Source: Himantopus leucocephalus
Lineage: Eukaryota; Chordata; Aves; Charadriiformes; Recurvirostridae
Reading direction: 5' to 3'
Assembly (NCBI GenBank): GCA_003993805.1
Contig: RSEF01000004.1
Location: 15,298,189 to 15,362,188 of the forward strand
DNA: 64,000 nt
Shown here: one piece after another, positions 34,916 to 48,375 of the stretch
Layout: every line of letters starts with the position of its first letter
Numbering within the stretch: position 1 is the stretch's first letter
The notes under the pieces: generated by a model
The model's database searches: none
What the model was told of the DNA's origin: nothing
What the model saw: the letters and a program-made list of their open reading frames with translations, nothing else
Translations under genes and position numbers: made by a program

Positions 34916-35928
34916 CAGAACTACAAGATGTTCAACCACGTACTCCATGGAAGCAATCCACACAGCTTTATAAACAATAACAACCACTTCCAAACGTGCT
35001 GTTCTGGTTTCATCACGCTCCTACTTCACCAGCAGTCACTTCTACAACAGCTCCAGACCCGCTGAGATCTTCCATTAAATTCCATAGGAACCACACTCCT
35101 GAAGATGTGCAGACACTCATATTCACTGGTCCTGAAGCATCTGTCTGAAAAGTGCTGATTTTAATGGTATTATTTACTACTAACAATGCTATAATCTGTA
35201 AAAGCATGTGTTTATAGGTTCCTTTTCTGCAGCAATCTTTATCTGACAATAATTTTGCGGACCACAGGTTTACGGAGCAGGGAAACGTAGTCACCAGTTT
35301 ATACTGAACTCCCAACGAGTGGCAGGCAGTGGTACCCGCTGCTGACCCATCCTCATTCCTTCAACTCCTCCACTTCAAAATTCAAGTCTCCTCCCCCTCA
35401 TTTACTTTATGTCTTATTTTATTAATGTTACTTAAAGTACAGTCATCTTGTATGTATTTATCTGAAATCCCTTTCCATTGAGCGTCCATGAAATTGTCTC
35501 TATAACCCCACTGTTGTCTTAATTATGACTTTTTTAAGTTTATACCAGTTACTCTCAGTCTGCGATGGAAAATTGGAAAACTTAAACCGAACAACCTCGG
35601 TTTCCGTTCAGTTTTAATAAGGAGCCTGTTTTCCGTTCTTGCAAAACAGAAACTAATATTGGATAGTCCTGGATATCTAAGGTCACCATGTTCTCTAGGT
35701 AAATTAAAAAATAATTAAATCCAGGGTTTCAAAAGGACTGCAAGAACTGTGTACGAGATTTTGTTAACCCTGAATGAAAATCCTGAGTAGGGGTATTGGG
35801 AACACATAGAAATAGTGAAAGAATAAGAAATCATAAGAAATCACGCACCTAGCAAGCTTCACATAATTTCTCCTTCCTGCACACATTTCAGGAAAAACAA
35901 AATTACCTCTGTTAAAATGAACCAATTG

Positions 35929-36043
35929 CATCGCTGCTATGCCCAGCCCCAGGAGGGCACACAAACACCACCGTACCTCGAGCTTNCATCGCTGCTACGC
36001 CCAGCCCCAGCAGGGCACACAAACACCACCGTACCTCGAGCTT
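35929..36043 (+). repeat. 57-bp direct duplication around a single N
   Basis: Copy one is 35929-35985, N is 35986 and copy two is 35987-36043. They differ by T/C and G/C. This is best read as an unmerged contig overlap. The ORF across it (35917-36174) is inflated by the duplication. Confidence 0.9.
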
Positions 36044-39000
36044 TGTCATTCTTCATAACCAAAGCCCTGTCCAAAAACACCCAACTCAGAAGGAATCTGC
36101 ACAAACTACCAAACACAAAATCTTTTTGTTCCACGCAACTTATTCTGGGCTCAGCAAATAAAAATTTATATTAAAACAATATTTTCCGCTATAGAAAACA
36201 TTCTTTTTTTTCCCCTAATGAGTGTAAATTCAAGACCATCTGCTAAACGGCATTACCCAAGCCAGCCTGAACGCTTTCTTTGGACGGTGAGTAAGACAAA
36301 GTCTTGCTGCTATTGCTTCACCAAAACGCATTCGGTCCAGCGCACCTAAAGACTGTACGAAGGCTACTCTCACATAATCAAGGCTAAGGGACATTTTTGT
36401 ATTCACTCACAGATTACAGTTGCCTCTCACGCTACTACTTTAGTACCTACTAGGATACGTTTAAATGATACATAGGTCCACAGGCACCTGGATTTGCTTT
36501 TTGGTATATTTACTAGCATGTTGGCAGTTTTGATGCATGCTTTCCAGAGGCGTACTTTTAAAAATACAGGAATTACACCTTGTTCATACTTAAGAGTTCC
36601 TAAAATACTTGGCTAGACAGATAGCCAATTCCAGACTTCAAACTGCCTGATACTCCTTGACAACAGGGTTGCCTTTTATGTGTCATCTTGTAATGCAGTA
36701 AATTTGGCTTGAAACGTCTTCACCTGCACACCGAGACATGTATGTTGTGATACAGAAAATCTGACATGAAAATAAATAAATAAATAATAAAATTTAAAAA
36801 GTAAATTTAATAAACTGGTTGCTCAGAGAACAACTGTTTTATGACCTGGAAAACACACTTCCTATGAGAGACTCCAGCAGATAATCTTGTTTTAGTTTAC
36901 TGAAAGGTAATTTAAGTGAGGAATAATTATGAAGTACAACTACACAGGCAGCATGTAGATTTAAGACCAGAGACAAAGGTATGAGAGCCGATAGCCATAA
37001 TCCTCCAATTTCAAACTGGAAGTGCAGTTAATAAAAAGCTGAGATTCTAACCTGAAGTTAATATTCTACCTCAAAACGATGGCGCAGGAAGTTTTGAAGG
37101 TGTAACCTGAGCAGCCAATAATAAGAAAACAAACAGAAGAACGTAACATTTCTTACTAAAAAATGCAATGTTATAGTTTTTAACGCCTGTGTTTCTGCGT
37201 GCTTGCTTTTTTGAATTCACATAGAGATCTTCTCCTTACAGAAAACTCTCTCTTCTGTTTTTAAGCTAACATTATTTGCTAACCTTCCTTTTCATTGTTT
37301 AGCTTCATAATTCCCTCCCTTCCATCTATGCACTCTGCCGACGGTGTTCATGAAAATCCTCTGAATTCTTACCCTTCTCCTCCCTTCCCACCCCTCCCCA
37401 CACAGACATTTTTTCTTAACATATGAACATATGAATCAACCCAACGATTTGGCCATTTCCCATCAGGGAACATCACCAGCATCCAGAATAGATTTAAGAA
37501 CACATTTTTAATTCGTGACCACCACTCCGTCAGGCAGTGCTTTCCTCGTTCGGTCTCCTCGGCAGATGGACAGGTGCCCACACCTAGGAGCATGATCTGA
37601 CATACATAAAGCTGCCAATACCGATTCTGCATACCGTCCGCAGCTGCTTACAGCCTCCCAGCACATGCTCTGTTCTTGGGAAAGAAAACCAATGTTTTCA
37701 ATGAAACACAGTCTCTCCTCTGCAGGGTACAGCTCTCTGCATATATCTGCTAACAACATCTCAGTATTTCTCCACCCCCTCCCCATGTTTCTCCTTTTTG
37801 TCAAGCTCTCTAGCATTTGTTCTGGGATCTAATTAAGGTCCCTTATCACCATGGCAAGAGGGGGGCAAGGTCTAACAAAACAGCGTTAATGAACTGATTG
37901 TTTTCATTGGGCACATACGGAGTTATAATCCCCAAGACTGGTACATATCTACACTTGGAAAAAAAAAAAAAATTAAATCTAAGGAAGTCTGTGTTGTTTA
38001 CATTTTTACAAGAGTTTAACTAGAAGCCCATGTAAAACTGGCGTAATCCAACAGCACCTTAGAACTTATTTTTAATGGGAGATGTATTCCGATTAGGACA
38101 GGCAGCTTCATTTTGTTTTCTCTTCTGAGCATATGCAGAAGTCTCGCGCCTACCACCTGAATCTTCTTCAAAGAGATGAGCTTCCCGTAAACTTCATTAG
38201 TTAGATGCCATTTTATAGGTAATTCAGAACCTCTTCCCACCTTTCTGGGTTATTAAATCTATTAACATCCCAGGATATTGTTATGTAAGTACTGCTCATC
38301 TCCATTATGCAGCAGAATTAGAAGAGAGCTATTAGAACCAAGTTTGCCTTGTTTCATCTCATTCTCTGTGTGAACTCAGCTACCAGAAGCAAGATAACCT
38401 TCAGGGGATGCAGCTTTTGATACTGAAGAGAAAGACAAGTAAAGGAGAATGGAAGAAGTCCACGAGGGGAAAGTAACACGGGCATTTCAGGTGAGTGTTG
38501 TACGGAAGAAGGGAGAAGGTACAGTGTTTTCTTGCCCTGCAAGAGTAAATTCTTCACTCCTCCCAATATTTATCTCCTTGTTCTCTGCCTTCACCTTCAA
38601 TCCAACTTCCAGTTACATCCAAGGATTTCAATACCACCTACAGTCACCCTAGATCAACACTCGGAAGGATCCCCTCCAGGAGGCGTCTAGTTTAAACGCT
38701 ACAGAAAGTGTTCTTCTTAACTCTACCCCCTCTTGGTTTACGTTCAACTGGCTCCCCAGATGCTTTTTGAAGAAACTGCTAAAACAGGTCAATTTTTGAC
38801 AAGAAATCAGTCCTGGCCAACAGTAATCTGCAGAAAGATCTCTCCACCTCTTACTGGAATAGAAATCTTCAAAAGAATATCAGGAACCTTTTAATTAAGC
38901 AGGATAACTCCTCTATGTCATGTAAAAGGGAAGAAAGCTTTACAGGCCAAACTTTGAAAGGTTGCCTTGGTTTTTCAGCACTTAAGAGTATACAATTTGA

Positions 39001-39670
39001 AACATGTGGGGTCTGTTTCACTCAAGAGAGTCTAACAGTTGGCCGGTCCGAAAGGCTTCAGCTGAACTTCCATTGGAGCTATCCGTCCTTAAAGAACACG
39101 CCTGCGGTCACCACCTTGTCTCAGTACTGGAGATAAGGGCAGTATTTCTCTCTCAAGATCTCATCTCACATCTCCAGGTCCATCCCCCTATACTCCCGTT
39201 AGCCTGTCTGCTTCTCAGCTTTCTCTAAAGACGCAGCTAACATTGTAAGAGCTGTAAGGATCCCTCCCGGTCTAAACACCTTCTTTAAATAGACGCGATG
39301 GAGTATCATTGCAAATATGTGTCAATGCATACATGACCCACAGACACTGCTCAGCCGGGAAAGCAGCAACCATGAAGTTTCATCAGCATAAGGCTTTTTG
39401 CCTCCTATTCACATTTTGTGTAATAACATATATACTGAAAATCTGAATCTGAAATATAGGATAAAATATAATGTTTTACAAAAAAAGTATGTATACTGAA
39501 AGAGCCTCAGGATACCGCAAACAAGCAACACCAAAAAAAAAAAAAAAGTGAGGAGTAAATGCCAGCAGAAGAGGAAATATTTTTGCTAAAAGAAAGACAA
39601 AAGTGTTTTTAAAACAGTAATTGTAATAATGATCAGCACTAAGAGACTTCTTCAACACACTTTTCAAACC
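36044..39670. other. Non-coding sequence, AT-rich
   Basis: No gene is recognised. It contains an (AAAT)-type microsatellite at 36769-36793 and A-tracts near 37961-37974 and 39534-39546. Confidence 0.55.
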
Positions 39671-39860
39671 TTAACTAATTTTCAGAACACTCCCGGGAAG
39701 CAAACACATCCATATTAATAATCCCATTAAACAAGTGGGGCGAGCAGGACAGAAAAATGATGGCACTGTCGTACGGCCAAGAGAGAAGTCAACGTTGGCG
39801 CTAGGGCTGGAACTCAGTTTGTTGGCTCAGGTGCTCAGACCACTAAGCGATACCTCCTGT
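39671..39860 (-). mobile_element. MIR-type SINE relic, nearly full length
   Basis: Read on the + strand it gives the reverse complement of MIR in order. It has an AACTAATTTTCAGAACACTC block, AATAATCCCATTAAACAAGTG, then GGCACTGTCGTACGGCCAAG, then CTAGGGCTGGAACTCAGTTT, and ends GTGCTCAGACCACTAAGCGA. That end matches the tRNA-derived head (usual form TGCTCTTAACCACTATGC). Overall order and spacing are convincing despite strong divergence. Confidence 0.7.
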
Positions 39861-39939
39861 GCATTTTAAATGTAAACCTACATCCCTTGACAACTGTTCT
39901 ACTGTCATAGTGCATTTTGGAAAATAAAAGCTAATGCCA

Positions 39940-40000
39940 GAGGGGGAGACAGTAACTTAAGCCCACTGCTTCAGAGCATAGGTTCAGATCCCACCTACTT
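39940..40000 (+). mobile_element. tRNA-like SINE head, possibly MIR
   Basis: GGAGACAGTAACTTAAGCCC is followed by ACTGCTTCAGAGCATAGG and GGTTCAGATCCC. This resembles the MIR head (CAGTGGTTAAGAGCA, TGGCTTCAGAGCC, GGTTCGAATCCC), and the last word is a B-box of RNA polymerase III. It lies about 80 bp from the minus-strand MIR, head to head. A tRNA gene is unlikely because no cloverleaf is evident. Confidence 0.45.
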
Positions 40001-43000
40001 GTTAAATGCTTGCCTGCCCAGCTCAGCCTGCTTGGTCATCGTCCCTTCTAGACAATAAAGCATCTTCTAGTGTAAATGAGTTGTTCTGCTCAGAAGAGCA
40101 TTAAACAATGCAAACAATGCCTATCATATGTTGCTTGTTCTCTCATCCTCTCTGCAGGAGAGAAGCATGTGCAAAGGTTGTGATGTCCTTTAATAAATAT
40201 GTGTTTGCAGTCAGTGTGGCACAACAGGACCATAACCTATGACTGCTGAGAGTACAAGTACTAGCATACATGTTGCTACATGTTTGTGCTAGATGGCAAA
40301 GGCAACGAAACACCCCTCACATCCAAACCAGCATCCGTTTTGTAGCTGTCCCCTGTTCCGGTGTTCATGGTCCTACTGTCCTGAGCAAACACTTGTTCCA
40401 AGACACAGTTTTTTCAACACAGTAGATTAAGACTAGAAAGTTTCGCTGTGCCAAGGAGGCAACGCTGCCAGCTACAGTCTTGATGTTGAAGGTCTCTTAG
40501 CTATCATATGCACAAGGCACTCACTTCCCTGAAGATAAAGGCACTGAACTCCATTCAAAATGAGGCAAGATGCTGACGAAAAAAGGAAAAACTTGGCCGG
40601 GTTGCAGTGGGCTAGAGCACAGCGTGGTGCACCCCAGCTTTCTCGCCCCAGTCCTGCTTAAACGCTGGAGACTTCATGACCCGGTATACCGCACTGCTCT
40701 TATGTGGCCAAGGGGGACTGAAAAACTTAGGTGAGGTCATCGTTCACCATCACGAGACAGACTCCCTTTCTGCTGCCGCTGAGGAGTTGGATCACTCAAA
40801 CATACTGCCACGCTGGAGCTCCACAACGCCACCTGAACTGGGAGCGCTTCTCAGCTACAGACAAAATGGACCAGAAGGACACAGGCCTTCCACCAGAGAC
40901 TCCACCACAACTGAAATGCTCTCGATGTTCTCCTTACACCACCAACAAAGCCCACGTGTAACTTGTTTTGGGTTTAAATTTTGGAGGCTGACTCTAATAA
41001 TGTTTCTTGTACGAGAGTGCTCAACCTAATTTTATTTCAGGCACAACTGTAATACAACTGCTTCTTATTACAACACATAATTAGTGGCTAACTTTCCAAA
41101 GTAAAAATGGCCGTGAAATTCAGAATAAGGCTATTCCTCTACAAACCAGTGGTTGTTTGGCTCAAGCTCTCTCCGAATGTAAATCCACCTAACGTTGACA
41201 AATGCCACAGAATTACAACTCCTGGCCTATTGGCTTTATTTAGCCAATGTGATTCAAATTCCAGAAGTCCTTTGCTTACAGAGATGCTGCTACTCTGCAC
41301 GTACATTCAGAAAATAAATACAATATATAGATGTAGTAAACAGATTTGTAATGAGTGTTGCCTGCCCCTGTCAACTGTGCTGATGAATAACGCTGTTAAA
41401 ATGGATCAGATCGCCCACCAACTACGATCACAGCCTTCCCATGTCCAAAAGCCACGTGCTTCTCCAATTAGTTGCTCAAAACTAATTGTCAGATGTAATT
41501 TTCAGTCAGCAGTTTCTTCTTCCTTCCTCCTCCTTAATCTATTCCTTTTGCACGCATTCCCCACAGCACCTGACTTGCTCAGCAATCTTTCTTCCCTTCC
41601 TTACACACTCATGCATTATGTCTTAGACCTAATCTCTCCTTACAGCCTTTGAGCAGAGCTCTTCCAGGCAGCTGACATTTAAATAAGCTCTGTATTGACT
41701 TTCCTCTGCTGTACCTCAAGTCCTTGTTTTCCTTATGTTCATATTCCGATTCAGCTTCTGTGCAGCTCCTTCCGAGGGTAACGGAAGCGGAGCTCGACTG
41801 ATAATCAATAAACACCTTTACCCTGCAATCCCTCAGACGTAAAGCCCAGAAGGAGATTCCCCTCCCTTTGCATGCATATTCACTATTTTGGATAAACTTA
41901 AAAAGGCAGAAAAAAGGTTTTTGCCAAGTCTGAGGCATGTTTCAGACAACACTAAGCCTGTGAACTTTCCTTTAACTCGCATTAAACCGATACAACTTTT
42001 AATTAAAAAAGTAATTTTGAAAAATTGCTTGTGCACTGCGTAAGGTGATGTTCAGACAGCATCACTGATCCCTGGAGTTCTGCAGCCTTGAGTTTAATAA
42101 ACTGAATTTTCAAAAGTAAACACAGCTTGCATCAGCACAAACCTTCTATTTTAGACTAATATTTTTCATCCATTTCTTTTTTAGCCAGAAGAGGAAGTTT
42201 TCAGAAAGCCACACACTAAAGGTTGCACAGGTGTCACTGGACACTGGAAAGGGAGAATATCTCCGGACCCTGGAGGAGCTCTGTCCCCCTGCCAGACGTG
42301 GAAGCCTTGCCTGTGATGGGGCGAGGCAGGCAGCCCAGATGCCCTCTCTCCCATCCACGACGGTAACATCGACACCCAGTGCCAACACGGCTGTAAGGAC
42401 AAAAGGCCACGAAAGCCCGGCTGCGGGAGCCGAGGCACAAAGTCACAGCCCTCCTGCTCCTTGCTGAAGAAAAGGCCAGGCACAAGGACTGCCATAAAAC
42501 TTACACCTGAGCTTGCGCGTAATCCTACACTCACAGAGCAGCTCCTGCCTTCTACAACTATAATTTAGGATTTCTTTTGCTCAATTCATTACTTCTTGTA
42601 GTAGGTAATCCAGCAGGGGGGAAGGGCAAAGGAGAGAACAAAAGCAAAATAAAAATCAAACCAAAATATTTTGCCCTAGGCAGAAACAAGAAACAAACAC
42701 TCTCGGGTTTCCTTCTGTTTGTTTTTATAACTGTTCACCTGTTCTTTTTGCAAGTTCTTTTAAATGAATCATTTGAATTATCTTTAACCCAAGAGTTCAA
42801 AAAGATGCTCAATGACAGTAGGTGTCATTTCCCCTTTTCCCTCCTCTTTCCCCCTTACCAATTCATCACAAACAATTATCCTATTACCCCACACACACAT
42901 ACAAACGAGGGCTGGCAAGTCAAGATTCTTGGGTTCCTTTCACGACGGCATTTCTAGCGGGTCATTAATTTCTCCGTGAGCTGGTTGGCTCCTCTATACA

Positions 43001-43403
43001 GCAGGGAGAGGTGGGTTGTGCAGCTTTATCCAGCGTTTATAAAACAAATACTTTGTGAATCACGGCACCCTGCGCTGATCTGAAACACCAAGCATTTTGT
43101 TATTATACATAAATAAATATAAACATAGCGTTTACCATTTTCATGTCTACTTATTTGCATTTCTACCATTTTAAAACTTCTAATGTTGTTAGAAATGCCA
43201 AAAGGAGATGACTTTATGTTCTCATACTTATTCCACCAGGAAACGGTAGGCCTGAATGAATGAATTTCCTTGCACTGAAACCCAGTGTATTTCTAAGTCT
43301 ATTTCCTCAATCAAACCTTCATAAGAAAGAAACTTGAAAGGTATTGTTTTCAGCTGCAGTAATATAAACACTTAAACATTCAGTACTACCCATGCTGAGT
43401 GAC
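40001..43403. other. Non-coding sequence
   Basis: Includes a 181-codon + strand ORF at 41107-41652 that I do not recognise and take as chance. A GC-richer stretch at 42.23-42.48 kb is open on both strands. The rest is AT-rich. Confidence 0.5.
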
Positions 43404-43632
43404 GTATATCATCTTCACGACTGTTAACTCTAAGCACCATTGATGATCATCCTGCGAAACTTAACTGTGGACGACACCTTGTTTTATTAAATATGCATTC
43501 AGATTTGGTCTCAGTTNTGTATATCATCTTCACGACCGTTAACTCTAAGCACCATTGATGATCATCCTGCGAAAACTTAACTGTGGATGACACCTTGTTT
43601 TATTAAATATGCATTCAGATTTGGTCTCAGTT
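43404..43632 (+). repeat. 113/114-bp direct duplication around a single N
   Basis: Copy one is 43404-43516, N is 43517 and copy two is 43519-43632. They differ by two transitions and a one-base A insertion in the second copy. Haplotype overlap is the likely cause. Confidence 0.9.
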
Positions 43633-46600
43633 CCACAAAATATTTAAGTATGTGCCTAGACATTAAGCGTGCAAGTACTCCACCGAGTTCTGATTTTAGG
43701 CTATATGGTAACACATACAACAAACTCCAGAGGATACAACGCTCATTCTTTATCTGAAGAGCTCCGCTCCGCAGATCAGCCTTTCAGAGATGTGCCAGCT
43801 TCGGCTCTAACAAGCTCTTCACACTTTTTTAAGACTAATGGGCTCCACATATTTATCTCCGAAGAGTATAAATTCCCTTCCTCCCTTTCGCTTTTAAATA
43901 TGTCAGGCAACATTACAAAAAATAACATCTGTGCCACAGTTATGCAATAAGCAGCATGATAACCATTAAACTGCACTTTATAAAGAGCGGGCTGAATTAA
44001 AAAAAAAAAAAAGGGCAGGAAAAAAAGTTCACCTTTAAACCTTGAGATCGGGGAGTTTTTCAGTACTACCTCTCTTCCTTGCTTATTTCTAAACTCCCTG
44101 TTCTGCTGCCCCTCTTCATCGATGTTTCATGGCTATTAATGGGAAGTCTGAATACACATGTTACGAACAGCACAAACAGATTCAATCTGGCTGGAAAGGG
44201 CTTAAACATTCAGTAAGAAGATGAAGAATCCCAAAAGTGTTTTTAGTACACGTATACATTTCATCAGAGTATAGAAACAGCACTATATATTTTCTTGCAA
44301 CAGTTAGCAAGCCTTCTCTTTTCATAAATATAGGTCAACAGAGCTAAACTCTGTTTTTGCCTCAACTCCCACTTTAAATGCATAAAGAATTAGATTTTTA
44401 GGGAGCAGAATGAAAGAAATGGTGTATTTCATGCTATTATATACCCAGCCAAGGATCCCAAAGGGTTTGTTTGGGCTTTAAAAACAAAACAAAAACCCTT
44501 GGCATTTGTCAGACTAAAACCATTTTTCTTTGGTCTTTGCACAACCGTCCTTTCCAGATTTGAATAAATAACATCAAACAAATTGTTTTGACTTCCATTA
44601 CCACGCAATGCACAGACGTTGTTCAAGGAGAGACAGAGCAGTGCGTGAAAGCATTTGATAGCAAAGGACTACGAGGAGCACCCTCGTTCCAACGCTCGTT
44701 CCAACCCTCTCGTTATTTAAGCAGCCTGTATCGGCCCAGAAATGATTCATACAGCCACAGAGATCAAGTTTAGGAGGTATCACTACAGGGTACCCATAAA
44801 CACATGGCGGGGTTCTGAAGGGATTAACAAAATAACAAAAATATTGACGGAACAGTGAGCTACACATCAAGCTTTCACCCTGACTTTTCGTTTACTGACA
44901 CTTACCGTATTTAGGTGTGATTTAACAGGGCCCTTTCAGCAAATGCCCAGGCCAAAGCGAATAGCAGAATATAATATTCTGTATCTTTAAACCCCCTTTT
45001 GTTTCAACATCAGCGCACAGAACGCAGGGCAAGGACTCACAGGATATCGTCAGCTGCGGATTTTATGTATTTTATGTTTACTACAGGCTGTAATGAGGAA
45101 AATAACCCCTACGCTTTCACATGACGTTTAAGGCACCACACAATCATTAAGCATTTCTGATACGATGTTTGGACTCTTAACCATGCACGAACTTAATCAA
45201 TCACAACGCAGATGAAGACTTTTCCACACCACGCTGGCCAAACAGCTTCAAAGCACAGTTAAAGCAGCGTTTTCTTCTTCTCCCCATCATTGACACCAAA
45301 ACGTCACACTTACTACGTCGCTCCAGCATCACCACCTGTCCCCTCCTAGGGGCCACCTTCCTCCATCCCTACTCTTGGCTCTTCTGGTGGGGTTGAAGGC
45401 CCCAAGGTGAAGCCTGCACTTGGGTTTTTGCTCACAGTCTCAAGCCGTTCGTGTTGCAGGACTTCCCCTCCAGACCACCGACAGACTACCTGCAGTAGTT
45501 GAAAAGTTAATCCAAGACGCTTCTGAATTCATCCTGCAGTAACCTTCAGGAAGTCTTAAACTCGTCCTACTATTAGCAATGAGGGAATCCAGCACACGGG
45601 CTGGCAGATTGTGCATACAGAGGTAAATGCCATAAATGAGGCAGGAAAGGAGGGGAAAAAAAAAAAAAAGAAGAGGGGGACACTGGGATACGAGGGTTTG
45701 TTTAACACATGAATCAGAATCAGTAATTCCATACGCCGGTGACCATATAACAGCCAATGCATCAGTCACAAACAAACTCGACGTTCGGCTCTGCATCGTA
45801 ACCAATCCCCCCGCCTTTCCTCCAAAACCAGAAACGCTTCAGAAGGGTAAAATCAGCACTAATCCCTCTTGGTCATCAAGCACCAGGTCTCAAACAACCC
45901 CCTACAGAAGGGGTCTTAGCTCAACACTGTATACGGACATAAACCATAACCGGAAGGTAAACCCCGAAACACATCTTTGCGTTGTCTAACACAGCAATGA
46001 ATTCTGAGATTGAACGATCAAGCCAATCAAAAAATTCACCCTTTCAAACCAGAGACTTCTTGGAAATGCAGTGGATTGTCCAGCCTCCCAGTCCCGTTCG
46101 GAAAGGCTGGCACTCCTAACAACTGAGACCAGACCAGCCCAGTTCAAACCCAGAAAGAAGCAGGTGCGGAATTAGCACAAATTAAAGAAACAGGCACAAT
46201 AAACAAAACTGTTTTTACCGCAGTGCAAACTCTCCATCAAATGAAAAGCTAACCAGACAAATAAGACAATTAAGTAAGTGAAGGTTACTGGGTTAGGACA
46301 AATTATTTTTTCTGCGGGAGGTTTCAGCTGACGGGTTTCTCCGCGTTTGCCATGCCTGGCTGGGTTAACACCACGTGGCTCCTCTGCTTCAGATAAACTC
46401 CTGGGTACCGTGGGCTAGTAATGGTCCTAAATTCCAGTATTATAGATTAGCCATGCTGCTTGTATCATAATCTGCTGTATTTCTTGCACAAGTTGGCAAC
46501 GTCTGCTCGACGTACTTCAAAATTAATATATCACACGCACAAAGAACCTAAGACAAGCCACTACATGGACAGGTGATTTCGATATAGTGGATTTCCTTAG

Positions 46601-47536
46601 ATACAGACATAAACAAACCACGGGAAATTATTGCGTGTTGTTCCCTACAGAGCCAGCGGTGTCAAGAAGATAGGGGTTTGCTTGTTTGCTTTAATATGAG
46701 CTGAAAAATTGTGGTCAGCAGCAGACTTTCCCTTCCGAGCTTCCCGAAAATTCTACCCATCCTTCCACGTTAAAGGCACAGCTGTCAATGAAGTAAACCT
46801 GTTCATGTACTGTAAGCACAACATTAAAAAAATAAATTAAAAAAAAGCCAAAAAAAACGGCCACATCACAACTTTTTGTAGCTAAACTAATCCCACTCAC
46901 CCGACAGTTTTTCTTCACACAAATGCGAACGTCAACCACCCTGAAAAAAGGCAATTTGCATTTTTACCCTCAAGGTTCAGAGAGGGCCAAGAGTACTAAT
47001 TGCTCCATTCCCTGAAGCAATATGAAATAAGACCAAGCATCCATCTGTATCACCACCAAAATACCGGCATGAACCTTAAATTCATATTCAGAGTATTAAA
47101 ACATGACCTTGCAGGCTACAGGGAAAAAGTGCTGCCAGCTGGCCAAACAGACACCAGATTCGCTTTGTACTTGTTACACTCCCACCCACAACCCTTGTTT
47201 CCGTGAAGCAGTTAAGTACTTCTCTGAAGTTATTCAACAACTGTGAAGGTCAAGTATTGTCCCAACTGGCCGGTTGCAAACAAACGCACCTTTCATGTCG
47301 GCATGTGCTTCAGCCTGCTACCAGCCACAGAGTAAAACCCTAATCAGAGGAGAAAAATGACAGTAAATTGGTAGCAAAGGGTACACACACCTGGTCTATA
47401 GAGTACAGTCGATGCTCGCAGAGGATCTAGCTGACCCAGCGAGAGACCTGAAAATTGGGGCCAATGCAATGGATGGGAAAAGACTATTTTTTTTTGATGT
47501 ATAAAACTTATAGTTTCAGCTAAAATACTAAAAATT
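43633..47536. other. Non-coding sequence
   Basis: AT-rich with an A12 run at 45658-45669. ORFs of about 120 codons around 45.44-45.99 kb overlap on opposite strands and are not recognisable. Confidence 0.55.
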
Positions 47537-47556
47537 AAAAAAAAAAAAAAAAAAAN
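47537..47556. repeat. A19 run ending in N
   Basis: Nineteen A are followed by N at 47556. It is a homopolymer break in the assembly. Confidence 0.9.
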
Positions 47557-47590
47557 GTGGCACTTCTGAAGAATAAAAAAAAGGCTTTGG

Positions 47591-47639
47591 AAGCTTTAGA
47601 TTTGAAGCTTCACAAGCTTCTTATGAAAAATGCAAGCTT
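47591..47639. repeat. Cluster of four AAGCTT sites in 49 bp
   Basis: AAGCTT occurs at 47591, 47605, 47614 and 47634. The middle two form a palindrome, GAAGCTT-CAC-AAGCTTC (47604-47620). This may be a decayed tandem or inverted repeat. Confidence 0.6.
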
Positions 47640-48218
47640 TGAAAAACTTCTGAAGATTTAATATTCTTACTTTGGGCTCTTCTACTGCCAACGGACTACG
47701 GATGCTGTAACTAATAAAAAATAATTAATGCCAATAAACAGGCCCTTCATAAGGCTTCAGCTTCTCTTCTCCATCAAAGACTCGAGTCATTCATTGGGAC
47801 ATTGTACAGGAAACAAAATCCATCCACAGAGCTTGTTTTTTCTACATTTGGTTCTTCTGCACTATAACTCACATTTTAAAACCTTCCAAGCACGAGGAAT
47901 GGAATTTTTTTTTTTTCTAGGTACACAGCTCCAAAAGCAACTCCCGAGCATGGCAGAGACCTGACCTAGAATGGGACCGAGAAAGAGCTGGGAGTTTGTG
48001 CGCTGGCCCTCCCAAAGAGCCCCCAGGTCTCACGCAGGCAATGAAACGACGAGGCCGTTTCTCAGGAGTGCTCCGCGCCAAGCAGTACCCTACAGTCCAT
48101 CAAGCCACCTCCTGGAACTCCTGAAAGTCTAGGCACGTCCTGCAAGATTCACAAGAGCTGATTTTTCTGATAACTTCCACCTGGGAGGCTGAATGCCCTC
48201 AAAAATGCAACAGTCTCG

Positions 48219-48250
48219 TAGCATCGGCCACCTNATAGCATCGGCCACCT
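48219..48250 (+). repeat. 15-bp direct duplication around a single N
   Basis: TAGCATCGGCCACCT occurs at 48219-48233 and again at 48236-48250, with N at 48234. It is the shortest of the duplicated junctions and has no mismatch. Confidence 0.85.
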
Positions 48251-48375
48251 TCTCACCAGTTGCAGCACACCAGGAAAAGTACAGTGACAAAGCTTGGGGT
48301 TTAGTGCATGAGAAGGTCCCTACCCCAGGGCAGAGGGAAGGTAGAAACTGCATCAACTATTTTGTTTTATTTTAG

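Noticed and set aside
39940..40000. Functional tRNA gene
   Set aside because: Only B-box-like and A-box-like words are present. I could not fold a cloverleaf, so it is better read as a SINE head.
41107..41652. 181-codon + strand ORF
   Set aside because: No recognised domain, no splice or promoter context, Leu/Ser-rich in a stop-poor AT/C-rich stretch. Similar lengths occur elsewhere here by chance.
42181..42534. Coding region around 42.2-42.5 kb
   Set aside because: Again open on both strands with several frames of about 80-117 codons and no family resemblance.
46060..46150. Another MIR-like relic
   Set aside because: Only a few short words (GGCTGGCACTCCTAACAACT) resemble the MIR head. Order and spacing do not hold well enough.
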